Position numbers and translations under genes: made by a program. This document shows positions 15,823-24,669 of a stretch of DNA of 64,000 nt, piece after piece. Below the pieces are notes generated by a model. The model searched no databases. It worked only from the letters and a program-made list of their open reading frames with translations, and was not told the origin of the DNA. Source of the DNA: Actinomadura rudentiformis (GTDB lineage Bacteria; Actinomycetota; Actinomycetes; Streptosporangiales; Streptosporangiaceae); contig NZ_WBMT01000011.1 of assembly GCF_008923185.1 (NCBI RefSeq), positions 1-64,000 on the forward strand, read 5' to 3'. Numbering within the stretch: the first letter of the stretch is position 1; every line of letters begins with the position of its first letter.

Positions 15823-17469
15823 CTGGTCGTTGTCGGGCGCCGGTGGGCGGATCAGCAGGTGCTTGGAGGTGGGCGGCGTGTCGTGGGTGACCACCTGGAC
15901 GCCGGGCTTGCCGGATTCGACCCGGAACTCGGCGGCGGTCTTGATGGTGGTGCCGCTCTGCCTGCGGACGGAGTCGACCACGCGGAGCCTGCTGGTCATC
16001 TGGTCGGACTGGACGTCGCAGACGAAGTAGCCGCGGCGGCCGTCCCAGTACTTCCAGTGCGGGTTCTCGGCCTGCAGCGGATCCCAGCGGGAGTGGAACG
16101 CCGTCTGGTCGGAGTCACCGCCGGAGGAGATCGACGTGCCCACGAACTCGGCGCCGACGGTCGCGGAGGCGGGGTCGTCGAAGTCGAGCTTGAGGTCGCA
16201 GACCCAGGTGGCGTGCCGGTCGCCGGTCACCACGACCGGGTTGCGGACGCGGCCGGAGCCGAAGAGCCGCATGAGCCGTGCGCGCTGGACGCGGTAGCCG
16301 TCCCACTGGTCCCAGTCACCGAAGTTGCGGGCGGCGCCGAGCGCCCCGTCGCTCTGGGCGATCATCACCTGGTTGGCGAGGATGTTCCAGCGCGCGCCCG
16401 AGCGGGTGAGCCCGCGGGTGAGCCAGCGTTCCTGCTCGGCGCCCGTGATCGTCGCCGAGGCGAGGTTCGCCCGCTGCTCGTCGGCGGGCTGGTCGGTCCG
16501 GTACTGCCGGGTGTCGAGGACGTGGAACGACACCAGGCGGCCGAAGTCGAGCCGGCGGTACACCTGCATGTCGAGCCCGTTGGGGAGCGACTCGCGGCGG
16601 AGCGGCATGTGCTCGTAGTACGCCTGGAACGCGGCGGTCCGGCGGGCGCGGAACCCTTCGGGCGTCTGCACGGCCGGATCCTGCGGGATCTCGTCCCCCC
16701 AGTTGTTGTCGATCTCGTGGTCGTCGAGCGTGACGATCCAGGGATGGGCGGCGTGGACCGCCTGGAGGTGCTTGTCGGTGCGGTACTGCCCGTGGCGGTT
16801 GCGGTACTGGTCGAGGGTGTACGGCTCGTCCGTGCCCTCGTGGGACCGCACGCCCCTACTGGACGGCCGTGACTCGTAGATGTAGTCGCCCAGGAACGCC
16901 ACGAACGCCAGGTCCTCCTGGAGCATGTGCTCGTACGGCGTGTAGTAGCCGTCCTGCCAGCTCTGGCACGAGGCGAATGCGAAACGCAGACGGCGCGGGA
17001 CGCTGTGCGCCCTCGGAGCCGTACGGGTCCGGCCGACCGGGGAGATCTCCTGGCCGACACGAAAGCGGTAGAAGTACTCCCGGTCGGGGAGTAACCCGTT
17101 CACCTCGACATGCACCGAATGCCCGAGGTCCGGCCTCGCCACCGTGTCTCCCACCTGGACGCCGCGCTGGAACAGCCTGTCCTTGGCCACCTCCCACCGG
17201 ACGGTGACGTCCTGCGGCGGCATGCCGCCGCCCTCGGTGGGCTTGGGCGCCAGCCGGGTCCACAACACGACGCCCTCCGGCAAGGGATCGCCCGAGGCGA
17301 CGCCGAGCGTGAAGAGGCCGGTGGGCACGGGCCCGCCGGCGGCCGTCCGGACTCCGGCGCGCGCGCCGGTCACCGGGTCGAGGAGGACCGGGCCGATGAT
17401 CCCGCCTGCCGCCACGGCACCGGTCCCGGCCAGGAACCGGCGCCGGGGGAACCGATGGGATCCGGTCAC
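15814..17469 (-). CDS. phoD: PhoD-type alkaline phosphatase/phosphodiesterase
   Basis: A 551-aa protein starting at GTG with GGGAGG 6-7 nt upstream. The N-terminus carries a twin-arginine signal (FPRRRFLAGTGAVAAG). Metal-site and active-site motifs follow in PhoD order: GVASGDPLPEGVVLWTRLAP, FASCQSWQDGYYTPY, AFLGDYIYE, TLDDHEIDNNWGDE, VVTGDRHATWVCDL and GTSISSGGD. These bind Fe/Ca and hydrolyse phosphate mono- and diesters outside the cell after Tat export. Length and layout are typical. A phosphate-starvation operator (PHO box) was not identified upstream. Confidence 0.93.
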   Translation of the reverse strand: MTGSHRFPRRRFLAGTGAVAAGGIIGPVLLDPVTGARAGVRTAAGGPVPTGLFTLGVASGDPLPEGVVLWTRLAPKPTEGGGMPPQDVTVRWEVAKDRLFQRGVQVGDTVARPDLGHSVHVEVNGLLPDREYFYRFRVGQEISPVGRTRTAPRAHSVPRRLRFAFASCQSWQDGYYTPYEHMLQEDLAFVAFLGDYIYESRPSSRGVRSHEGTDEPYTLDQYRNRHGQYRTDKHLQAVHAAHPWIVTLDDHEIDNNWGDEIPQDPAVQTPEGFRARRTAAFQAYYEHMPLRRESLPNGLDMQVYRRLDFGRLVSFHVLDTRQYRTDQPADEQRANLASATITGAEQERWLTRGLTRSGARWNILANQVMIAQSDGALGAARNFGDWDQWDGYRVQRARLMRLFGSGRVRNPVVVTGDRHATWVCDLKLDFDDPASATVGAEFVGTSISSGGDSDQTAFHSRWDPLQAENPHWKYWDGRRGYFVCDVQSDQMTSRLRVVDSVRRQSGTTIKTAAEFRVESGKPGVQVVTHDTPPTSKHLLIRPPAPDNDQPL

Positions 17470-17603
17470 GCCCTACCTCCCGGATCCCGTGGGCCCGCCG
17501 AAGATCTTTTACGACCGAGGACAGGGAGTAGTCGACCACACGAATGGCCGGACCCAGGGGCATTGATCCGTGCATGTCGTGCCCCCGGCCGGTCAAATCC
17601 TGG

Positions 17604-19751
17604 TCAATCGGCGGTCGCCGCGGCGGCGTCGAGGCGGCGGAGGGCGCCGCGCACGGTGTCCGCGTCGGTGGTGGCCCAGAACGGCGGCAGCGACGATTTG
17701 AGGAAGCCGCCGTAACGGGCCGTCGCCAGCCGCGGATCGAGGATCGCGACCACGCCGCGGTCGTCCATCGAGCGCAGCAGCCGCCCGGAGCCCTGGGCCA
17801 GCAGCAGCGCGGCGTGCGTGGCCGCGACGGCCATGAAGCCGTTGCCGCCGCGCGCGGCGACGGCCCGCTGCCGGGCGGAGGACACCGGGTCGTCGGGCCG
17901 GGGGAACGGGATACGGTCCATGATCACGAGTTGCAGCGACGGGCCCGGCACGTCCACGCCCTGCCAGAGCGACAACGTGCCGAACAGGCAGGTCCGCTCG
18001 TCCTCTGCGAACTGCTTGACCAGCAGGGACGTGGAGTCTTCGCCCTGGCACAGCAGCGGGTGGGACAGATGGTCCTTCAACTCGTCGGCGGCCTGGCGCG
18101 CGGCCCGCATCGACGAGAAGAGGCCGAGGGTGCGGCCGCCGGCGGCCTCGATCAGTTCGGTGATCTCGGTGAGGTACGCGTCGGCCAGGCCGTCGCGGCC
18201 GGGCTGGGGAAGGTGCCGCGCGACGTACAGGATCCCGGCCCGGGGATGGTCGAACGGGGAGCCCACGTCGATGCCGGACCAGACGAGCTCCTGGTCGTCC
18301 TTCTTGTCCTTGTCCGGCTCGTTGCTCTTCTCCGGGTCCTTCTCCGGGTCTTCGGCCGTCACGGCCAGCCCTTCGGCGGCGGTCCGCGCGTCGGGCACGG
18401 CCGGCGCCTCCAGCGGCGGCAGGCCCCACTGGCGGGCGAGCGGCTCGAATGATCCGCCGAGTGTCAGGGTCGCCGAGGTGAGGATCGCGGTGCGCTTCTC
18501 GAAGAGCGTCGTGCGCAGGAGGCCGCCGACCCCGATGGGCGCGACGTGCAGCGTCGGCGGGCGCTTGGGACGGCCGTCCTGGACGAACGGCTTGTCCAGC
18601 CACACCACGTCGAAGCGTGCTGCGATCTCGGGCTGGAACGACTCCAGCATCCGTACGGCCGTGTCGTGCAGGTCGTCGAGCGCGGACCGGGCGGCCTTGC
18701 GCGCGGCGGCGTCGCCGGGCTCTTGGTCCTTCTTCTCGGGTCCGAGCGCGCTGAGGCAGGCGTGGGCGGCGTCCCGGACGACCACGAGGGTGTTGCCGAG
18801 CGCGTGGGAGAGCACGTCCATCCGGCCTGCGGGCATCTCCTCCAGGAGCAGGGCCAGCCCCTCGGCGGAATCCTTGAGCCGGTCGGCCAGGCCTTCCCCG
18901 ATGAGACGGCCGCACCGGCGCGCGGCGGTCTCGACCGCGGCGGCGCTCAGGTCGCCGGTGGCGACGGAGGTCACGCGGTCGACCAGCTCGTGCGCCTCGT
19001 CCACGATCACCACGTCGTGCTCGGGCAGGACCTGGAACTCCTCCAGCGCGTCGATCGCGAGCAGCGCGTGGTTGGTGACCACGATGTGCGCCTCGCCGGC
19101 CTCGGCCCGTGCCAGCTCGGCGAAGCACTCGGTGCCCTGCGGGCAGCGGGTCGCGCCCAGGCACTCCTTGGCGCTGACGGCCACCTGCCGCCACGCCTGC
19201 TCGCTCACCCCCGGAACGAGCTCGTCACGGTCGCCGGTGGTGGTCTCGTCGGCCCACTCGTTCAGCCGCTTGACATGGCGGCCCAGGGAGGACAGCTGCT
19301 GCGGGTCGAAGAGGCTCTCGCCGCCGTCCTCCGGATCGTCGGGCACCCCGGTCTGCACGCGATGCAGGCACAGGTAATTGCGGCGGCCCTTGAGGATCGC
19401 GAACTTCAGCTCCTTGCCGAGCAGCGGGCCGAGCGTCTCGGCCAGCCGGGGCAGGTCGCGGTCCACGAGCTGCCGCTGGAGCGCGATGGTCGCCGTCGAC
19501 ACCACGACCGTGGTGCCCTTGGCGACCGCGTGCCGGATCGCCGGGACGAGGTAGGCGAGGGACTTGCCGGTGCCGGTGCCCGCCTGCGCGGCGAGGTGCC
19601 CCTTCGCCTCGATCGACCGTTCAACGGCCTCGGCCATGCGTACCTGGCCTGGGCGCTCGGCCCCTCCGATGGCCTCGACGGCGGCGGCCAGCAGGGTCGC
19701 CATGTCCGGAATCTGGGTATCGCTGGGGCTCAACAGATCTGGGGCGGGCAC
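17604..19751 (-). CDS. DinG/XPD-like ATP-dependent DNA helicase
   Basis: About 715 aa. Superfamily 2 iron-sulfur helicase with Walker A AAQAGTGTGKSLAYLVP, four cluster cysteines (NYLCLH, and three in KECLGATRCPQGTECF), the DEAH box VIVDEAHELV, ILTSATLTLGG, and the C-terminal motifs GSGRLLRSMDDRGVV. It unwinds DNA 5' to 3' and may act on damaged forks, R-loops or quadruplexes. The frame opens at TTG 19760. A TAGCGT -10 box at 19760-19765 instead fits initiation at GTG 19751, nearly leaderless. The start is therefore uncertain. Confidence 0.9.
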   Translation of the reverse strand: MPAPDLLSPSDTQIPDMATLLAAAVEAIGGAERPGQVRMAEAVERSIEAKGHLAAQAGTGTGKSLAYLVPAIRHAVAKGTTVVVSTATIALQRQLVDRDLPRLAETLGPLLGKELKFAILKGRRNYLCLHRVQTGVPDDPEDGGESLFDPQQLSSLGRHVKRLNEWADETTTGDRDELVPGVSEQAWRQVAVSAKECLGATRCPQGTECFAELARAEAGEAHIVVTNHALLAIDALEEFQVLPEHDVVIVDEAHELVDRVTSVATGDLSAAAVETAARRCGRLIGEGLADRLKDSAEGLALLLEEMPAGRMDVLSHALGNTLVVVRDAAHACLSALGPEKKDQEPGDAAARKAARSALDDLHDTAVRMLESFQPEIAARFDVVWLDKPFVQDGRPKRPPTLHVAPIGVGGLLRTTLFEKRTAILTSATLTLGGSFEPLARQWGLPPLEAPAVPDARTAAEGLAVTAEDPEKDPEKSNEPDKDKKDDQELVWSGIDVGSPFDHPRAGILYVARHLPQPGRDGLADAYLTEITELIEAAGGRTLGLFSSMRAARQAADELKDHLSHPLLCQGEDSTSLLVKQFAEDERTCLFGTLSLWQGVDVPGPSLQLVIMDRIPFPRPDDPVSSARQRAVAARGGNGFMAVAATHAALLLAQGSGRLLRSMDDRGVVAILDPRLATARYGGFLKSSLPPFWATTDADTVRGALRRLDAAAATAD

Positions 19752-19824
19752 GTCGGCCAACGCTACCGGTCCGTGCGCTCAGCCGCGTCCGGCCGGGTGA
19801 GTTGCCGGACTCCGCCAACAGGAA

Positions 19825-19838
19825 TGTAACTGGTTACA
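19825..19838. promoter_or_regulatory. Palindrome between helicase and sulfatase genes
   Basis: TGTAACTGGTTACA has 6-bp arms TGTAAC/GTTACA around TG, in the 160-bp divergent intergenic region. It could be an operator for one or both genes; no cognate regulator is adjacent. Confidence 0.4.
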
Positions 19839-19911
19839 GTGTGTCACTTAGCGTGATGACGGCCAGCTCAGGGCAGGATGGGACGTTGTCGCCTGCGCAG
19901 GGAGGGGCCCG

Positions 19912-21585
19912 TTGAACCGTGCCGTTCGCCGTCGCCGCCATCGTCGTCGCAGTCACCGGACCTGGCTCGCCGGGCTCCTGGTTCCGCTGCTGGTGCTCCT
20001 CCACGGGGGTTCGGCGGGCGGCGCGCCGTTGCCCGAGGGCGCTGCCGCCGTCGGGACCAAGCCCAACATCGTCGTGGTGCTGGCCGACGACCTCAACAGC
20101 ATGGACCTGAACCTCTTCCCCAACATCGCCCGGCTCCGGCGCGAGGGCACCAGCCTCACGAACTTCATCGTCTCCGACTCGTGGTGCTGCCCGTCGCGTT
20201 CGACGATCCTGCGGTCGCAGTACGTGCACAGCCACGGGGTGCGGACCAACAACCCGCCGAACGGCGGTTTCCAGGAGTTCCACGCCCGCGGGCTCGACCG
20301 CTCGACGATCGGCACCTGGCTGCGCCCGGCCGGGTACAGGACGGGCTTCGTGGGCAAGTTCCTCAACGGCTATCCCAAGACCGCAGGCCCCACGTACGTC
20401 CCGCCGGGCTGGGACGCCTGGCATGTCCCGGCACCGCGCCGCATGTACCAGCAGAGCGGCTACCAGCTCATCGAGCAGGGCGTGCCCGTCTCCTACGGGA
20501 CGGCGCCGGCGGACCACCTGGACGACGTCCTCACCCGCAAGGCGGTCTCCTTCGTGCAGGGCGCACCCAAGGCCACGCCGTTCTTCCTCTACGTGGCGCC
20601 CATCGCCCCGCACCTGCCCGCGACCTACGCGATCCGTCATGCCGGGGCGTTCCCAGATGCCAAGGCTCCGCGCACCGCCTCGTTCAACCGCGCGGTCACA
20701 CCCCTCAACAGAGAACCCGGCGAGAGAGAACCCGGCAAGCACCGCCTTGGCCCCGCCGACCTCCAGGTCGAGGCAGGCAAGCCGGGCAGCGGCGCCGCAG
20801 GGCTCAGGGAACCGCGCTGGCTCAGCGGCAAGTCGAAGCTCAGCGCCAAGAGCATCCAGAGGATCGACCGCATCTACCGCGACCGCCTGCGGTCCATGTT
20901 GTCGGTCGACGACATGGTCGGTGCGCTGATGAAGAGCCTGCGCGACACAGGGCGGCTGCGGAACACCTACTTCTTCTTCACCTCGGACAACGGCTTCCAC
21001 CTTGGCCAGCACCGGCTGCCGCCCGGCAAGACCACACCCTTCGAGGAGGACATCCGGGTGCCGATGCTCGTCCGCGGCCCCGGCGTTCGGGCGGGCGGCA
21101 CCATGTCCGCCATGGCCGGGACCGTGGATCTGGCACCGACGTTCGCCCACCTCGCTGGGGCACGCATCCCCGCGTTCGCCGAAGGCCGGCCGCTGACGCC
21201 GCTGCTACGCGGCCGCAAGCCCGCCCGCTGGCGGCGCGCGATGCTGGTCGAGTTCTACGCGGGCAGGGCCAAGCACAACCCTGAAGGGCAGGACTGCGAC
21301 ACGCGCCCGAAGCGCGGCCGCGGTTGCCCGCTCCCGCCGACGTACGCCGCGTTGCGCACCGGGCGCTACACCTACGTGGAGTACGTGACGGGTGAGCGCC
21401 AGCTGTTCGACCTCGCGGCAGACCCCTACCAGCTGCGCAATCTCGTCGCGGATCCCGCTCTCATCGGCAAGGGCCGATCACCGAAGGCGAACCACGTCCG
21501 TGCCCGCATCAAGCGGCTGTCGGCCTGGTTGAAGCGCTACCGCGCGTGCGCGGGGGCCTCGTGCCGCCAGGCTGACCGCGGCTGA
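19912..21585 (+). CDS. Secreted sulfatase
   Basis: A 557-aa protein starting at TTG with GGAGG 6 nt upstream. The basic N-terminus and hydrophobic segment (WLAGLLVPLLVLLHGGSAGG) form a secretion signal. The metal Asp pair is in VVLADDLNSM, and the formylglycine motif C-x-P-S-R is in SWCCPSRSTIL (Cys about residue 87). HGVRTNNPPN, VAPIAPHLPA and FTSDNGFHLGQHRL supply the other active-site residues. It should hydrolyse sulfate esters outside the cell once a formylglycine-generating enzyme (not in the window) converts the Cys. The stop lies in a 10-bp tandem duplication. Confidence 0.92.
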   Translation: MNRAVRRRRHRRRSHRTWLAGLLVPLLVLLHGGSAGGAPLPEGAAAVGTKPNIVVVLADDLNSMDLNLFPNIARLRREGTSLTNFIVSDSWCCPSRSTILRSQYVHSHGVRTNNPPNGGFQEFHARGLDRSTIGTWLRPAGYRTGFVGKFLNGYPKTAGPTYVPPGWDAWHVPAPRRMYQQSGYQLIEQGVPVSYGTAPADHLDDVLTRKAVSFVQGAPKATPFFLYVAPIAPHLPATYAIRHAGAFPDAKAPRTASFNRAVTPLNREPGEREPGKHRLGPADLQVEAGKPGSGAAGLREPRWLSGKSKLSAKSIQRIDRIYRDRLRSMLSVDDMVGALMKSLRDTGRLRNTYFFFTSDNGFHLGQHRLPPGKTTPFEEDIRVPMLVRGPGVRAGGTMSAMAGTVDLAPTFAHLAGARIPAFAEGRPLTPLLRGRKPARWRRAMLVEFYAGRAKHNPEGQDCDTRPKRGRGCPLPPTYAALRTGRYTYVEYVTGERQLFDLAADPYQLRNLVADPALIGKGRSPKANHVRARIKRLSAWLKRYRACAGASCRQADRG

Positions 21586-21589
21586 CCGG
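21570..21589 (+). repeat. 10-bp tandem duplication at sulfatase stop
   Basis: GGCTGACCGC followed by GGCTGACCGG. The TGA of the second unit is the stop codon; the first is read in another frame (Ala-Asp). Confidence 0.55.
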
Positions 21590-21597
21590 AGGGCGCG

Positions 21598-22659
21598 TCA
21601 TCTCCCGCCCGGAAAGGACATCCGCACGATTTTCGCCCAGTGTCCGGCGACCTGCCGGCTGAAGCGGCCCGTGTGGTAAGGGAGGCCGTACTTGCCGCAC
21701 AACTCGCGGACCCGGGGTGCGATCTGGACATAGCGGTTGCTGGGAAGGTCGGGGAAGAGGTGGTGCTCGATCTGGTGGCTGAGGTTGCCGGTCATCAGAT
21801 GCAGCAGCCGTCCACCCTTGATGTTGGCCGAGCCCAGCAGTTGCCGGACGTACCACTCGCCCTTGGTCTCGCCCTCCAGGGTCTCCTCTTCGAACACCTC
21901 AATGCCGTTTGGGAAATGCCCGCAGAAGATGACGGTGTGCGCCCACACGTTCCGCAGCGCGTTGGCGGTGAGGTTGGCGACTAGCACCGGCAGCGCGTTC
22001 GGCCCCGCGAGGAGTGGGAACGCGACGTAGTCCTTGAGGACCTGCCGGCCGACCTTGCGGCCGATCTCCTTCAACTGGCGGTCGACCTCCTCCTGGGTCT
22101 TCTCGCCGGTCTCGACCTTCTCGACGGCGAGGTCGTGCAGCGCGATCCCGTACTCGTACAGCACCGCGAGCAGCAGGTTGTAGAGGGGCTGGGCCAGGTA
22201 GGCGGGGTGCCACTCCTGCTCGGGCGTGACGCGCAGGATGCCGTAGCCGACGTCGCGGTCCTTGCCGAGCACGTTGGTGAACTTGTGGTGGACGACGTTG
22301 TGGGAGTGCTTCCACTGGGCGGCGGGGCAGACCGTGTCCCATTCCCAGGTCGTCGAGTGGATCTTCGGGTCGCGCATCCAGTCCCACTGGCCGTGCATGA
22401 CGTTGTGCCCGATCTCCATGTTCTCCAGGATCTTGGCGACCGTGAGGGTCGCGGTCCCGGTCCACCAGGCCCATCGCCGGGACGAGGCGAACAACACCGC
22501 TCGCCCCGCGATCTCCAGCCCGCGCTGGACGGCGATCAGGCGCCGGATGTACGCGGCGTCCCGCTCGCCCAGGCTCCCGGCCACCTCCTGGCGCAGCTTG
22601 TCGAGCTCGCGGCCCAGCTCGTCATAGTCGGCCTGCTTCAGGTGCGCGGTCGCGGACAC
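21598..22659 (-). CDS. Membrane fatty acid (acyl-CoA) desaturase
   Basis: A 353-aa membrane desaturase from a GTG start with GGAG 7 nt upstream. Three His boxes hold the diiron centre: GHNVMHGQWD (about 84), KHSHNVVHHKF (about 116) and HQIEHHLFPDLPS (about 300). Hydrophobic hairpins lie around 60-80 and 175-240. It most resembles the actinobacterial DesA3-like group that makes delta-9 unsaturated stearoyl-CoA, which would supply oleoyl chains for the 10-methylation system at 39.6-42.4 kb. DesA3-type enzymes need a separate oxidoreductase, which is not next to this gene. Confidence 0.9.
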   Translation of the reverse strand: MSATAHLKQADYDELGRELDKLRQEVAGSLGERDAAYIRRLIAVQRGLEIAGRAVLFASSRRWAWWTGTATLTVAKILENMEIGHNVMHGQWDWMRDPKIHSTTWEWDTVCPAAQWKHSHNVVHHKFTNVLGKDRDVGYGILRVTPEQEWHPAYLAQPLYNLLLAVLYEYGIALHDLAVEKVETGEKTQEEVDRQLKEIGRKVGRQVLKDYVAFPLLAGPNALPVLVANLTANALRNVWAHTVIFCGHFPNGIEVFEEETLEGETKGEWYVRQLLGSANIKGGRLLHLMTGNLSHQIEHHLFPDLPSNRYVQIAPRVRELCGKYGLPYHTGRFSRQVAGHWAKIVRMSFPGGR

Positions 22660-22918
22660 GCTTTGCTCCGATCAGCGAGGGACTCCGGGAGTGTTCCGGG
22701 GGCACGGTACGGCGTCGTGCGGCCGTCCTCTTCGGGTCCGTGCGTGGACTTTCCAGCGGGGATGTGAGGCTGCTGACAAAGACGCCTGCCGCGCAGTCGG
22801 CGCCTGCCCCTCGGAGCCCGTCCCTGAGGCTCGTGCGGATCGCTACGGCAACACTTTTGCGGTGTACCGTCTTGACCGACGGTAGTGGCCGGTGGCCGCC
22901 GTGCGGGCAGGGGTGGGA

Positions 22919-23758
22919 ATGGAAGGCGGCATACGCTACAGAGTCGAGCGGATAGCGCTGGCCATGATGGCCGTGGCGGGCATCGCGGTGCTGCTCGCGG
23001 ACCTTTTCGGGTGGCTCGACAAACTGGCGCCCGGCGGCGCGCTTCCGAAGGTGACGCTGCTCATACTCAGCACCGTCACCTTGTTTCTCCTGATGGAAGT
23101 CGACCGTCTCAAGGTGCTCGACAACGTCAATGCGCAGCTTTCCAAGCTCGATATCGAGTCCATTGCGCTGGAGCGCAAGCAACGGCACTACGGCGGCGTC
23201 ATCCAGGTGCACCATCGTTTCCCCGAGGCGCTGTTCAGCAGGTATCTGGAGGCCGTGACCACCGAAGTCATGATCCTTCAGACCTGGATACCGAACCTGC
23301 GGTTGTTCGTGGACGAGCTCGGGGACGCCATCAAGGACCGCCACGTCCAGGTGCGCATCCTCATCCTGCACCCGTCGTCCCCCGTGGCGCGGCTCCGCGA
23401 CGAGGCCCTGAGCCGCTTCCGTGACCCCGAGCTCTCCGGCGACGTCGGCGCGAGCGTGCGGCAGTGCCTGGCCAAGCTGGCCGAGCTCCACAGCAACCTT
23501 GGCGAGGACGGCGTACGGCTCAAGGTGCGCGTCTACAACTCGCTGCCGTCCATCGCCGTCTACAAGGCCGGCGAGCGCTATCTCGTCAGTTCCTTCCTGC
23601 ACGGCCAGCTGGCGATCGACTCGACCCAGATCGAGGTCGACGGCAGCGACACCGCGATGGGGCAGGAGGTGCAGCGTGAGCTGGACATGTTGTGGCGCAT
23701 CGGCTGCGACGTCGACCTCCAGGACTGGCGCCGTTCGATCGGGAACATCAGCCCTTGA
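22919..23758 (+). CDS. Membrane-anchored PLD-like domain protein
   Basis: A 279-aa protein from the ATG at 22919 (GGGTGGGA immediately upstream; an in-frame GTG at 22892 is open). Two membrane helices (about 10-28 and 40-60), then a coiled coil (NVNAQLSKLDIESIALERKQ), then an alpha/beta domain with SRYLEAVTTEVMILQTWIP, VQVRILILHPSSPVARLRDEA and VRVYNSLPSIAVYKAGERYL. The layout resembles phospholipase D-like domains, but I see no HxK(x4)D catalytic motif, so it may sense rather than cut. The gene is followed after 32 bp by a heme-oxygenase-like protein gene. The architecture parallels the protein at 1499-2449. Confidence 0.6.
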   Translation: MEGGIRYRVERIALAMMAVAGIAVLLADLFGWLDKLAPGGALPKVTLLILSTVTLFLLMEVDRLKVLDNVNAQLSKLDIESIALERKQRHYGGVIQVHHRFPEALFSRYLEAVTTEVMILQTWIPNLRLFVDELGDAIKDRHVQVRILILHPSSPVARLRDEALSRFRDPELSGDVGASVRQCLAKLAELHSNLGEDGVRLKVRVYNSLPSIAVYKAGERYLVSSFLHGQLAIDSTQIEVDGSDTAMGQEVQRELDMLWRIGCDVDLQDWRRSIGNISP

Positions 23759-23790
23759 GCGGTGACGCGGCAGGGGGAGAGGCTGGGACC

Positions 23791-24525
23791 ATGCACGATG
23801 TGGACGAGTTCGAGGACGGGCTCATCGGCCGGTTCAAGCGGCACCTGGTGCTGGCGGACGTCGCGCGGCTCGCGGACGACGACTTCGCCGCGGTCCTCCT
23901 GCAGCGGCGGTTCCTCTCCCTCGCGTTCACTCCGGTCTATGACCTGGCGATCGATCTGCTGGAGGACGAGGTCGGCCTGCGGATGGCCCGTGTCATCCTG
24001 CGCGAGGAGTATCCCGACGACAGCGGGCACACCCGGTCACACCGCGAGGACATGGCCGAGGATCTGATCCAGCTCGGCATCCCCAGGAAGGAGATTGTCG
24101 AGAGCAGGCCCACGGCGGAGACCACCGCCGCGATCACCGGCACGCTCGGCCTGGTCGCCGACGCGGGACGGCAGGGCAACGCCGACCTCCGGCTGCTGGC
24201 GTTCCTGCGGTTCTGGGGTGAGGTGCTGGTTTCCGTCGAGTACGAGCTGCTCTGGCCGCGGATGGCACCCATCCTGATCCGGAACGGGAAAAATCGTTCG
24301 CGCTTCTACCACCCGCACTACGTTCATGACGCGAAGGCGCATCCGCTCGCGACGGGGTCGCTCCTGTCGGGCACGCATTCCGACCGCCTCGGCCTGCGCG
24401 TGAGCGAACTTCTCGCCCGTGAAGAGTCGCCCGACGCATTCAAAGAGGTCGAGGAGGGGGCCCTCCGGCTCAAGGAAGCCTTCTATGACCAGTTCCGGCC
24501 GATGCTCTCCGCTTCCGGGAGCTGA
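23791..24525 (+). CDS. Heme-oxygenase-like diiron (HDO-type) protein
   Basis: A 244-aa all-helical protein. The ATG at 23791 has a purine-rich AGGGGGAGAGG region upstream. The segments REEYPDDSGHTRSHREDMAEDL (E-E plus His, read in two parts) and FYHPHYVHDAKAHP (H-x3-H-D-x3-H) match the iron-ligand pattern of heme-oxygenase-like diiron oxidases, annotated as iron-containing redox enzymes. The enzyme would use a non-heme diiron centre to oxidise a small molecule or amino acid. It lies 32 bp after the PLD-like membrane protein gene, so the two probably form an operon. The substrate is unknown. The stop is in a small tandem duplication, CTGACGTT twice (24522-24537). Confidence 0.6.
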   Translation: MHDVDEFEDGLIGRFKRHLVLADVARLADDDFAAVLLQRRFLSLAFTPVYDLAIDLLEDEVGLRMARVILREEYPDDSGHTRSHREDMAEDLIQLGIPRKEIVESRPTAETTAAITGTLGLVADAGRQGNADLRLLAFLRFWGEVLVSVEYELLWPRMAPILIRNGKNRSRFYHPHYVHDAKAHPLATGSLLSGTHSDRLGLRVSELLAREESPDAFKEVEEGALRLKEAFYDQFRPMLSASGS

Positions 24526-24669
24526 CGTTCTGACGTTTCGACATGTCGCTGGTCATGTAGCTCCATGAATTCGGAGCAAAGTATTGATTTGTCTGAGTGT
24601 TTCGGTTCGCGGCTTTTCTGTATCCTCCACCCATCATGATCGTTTCGGGTGGCACGAAGGGCCGGGGGC

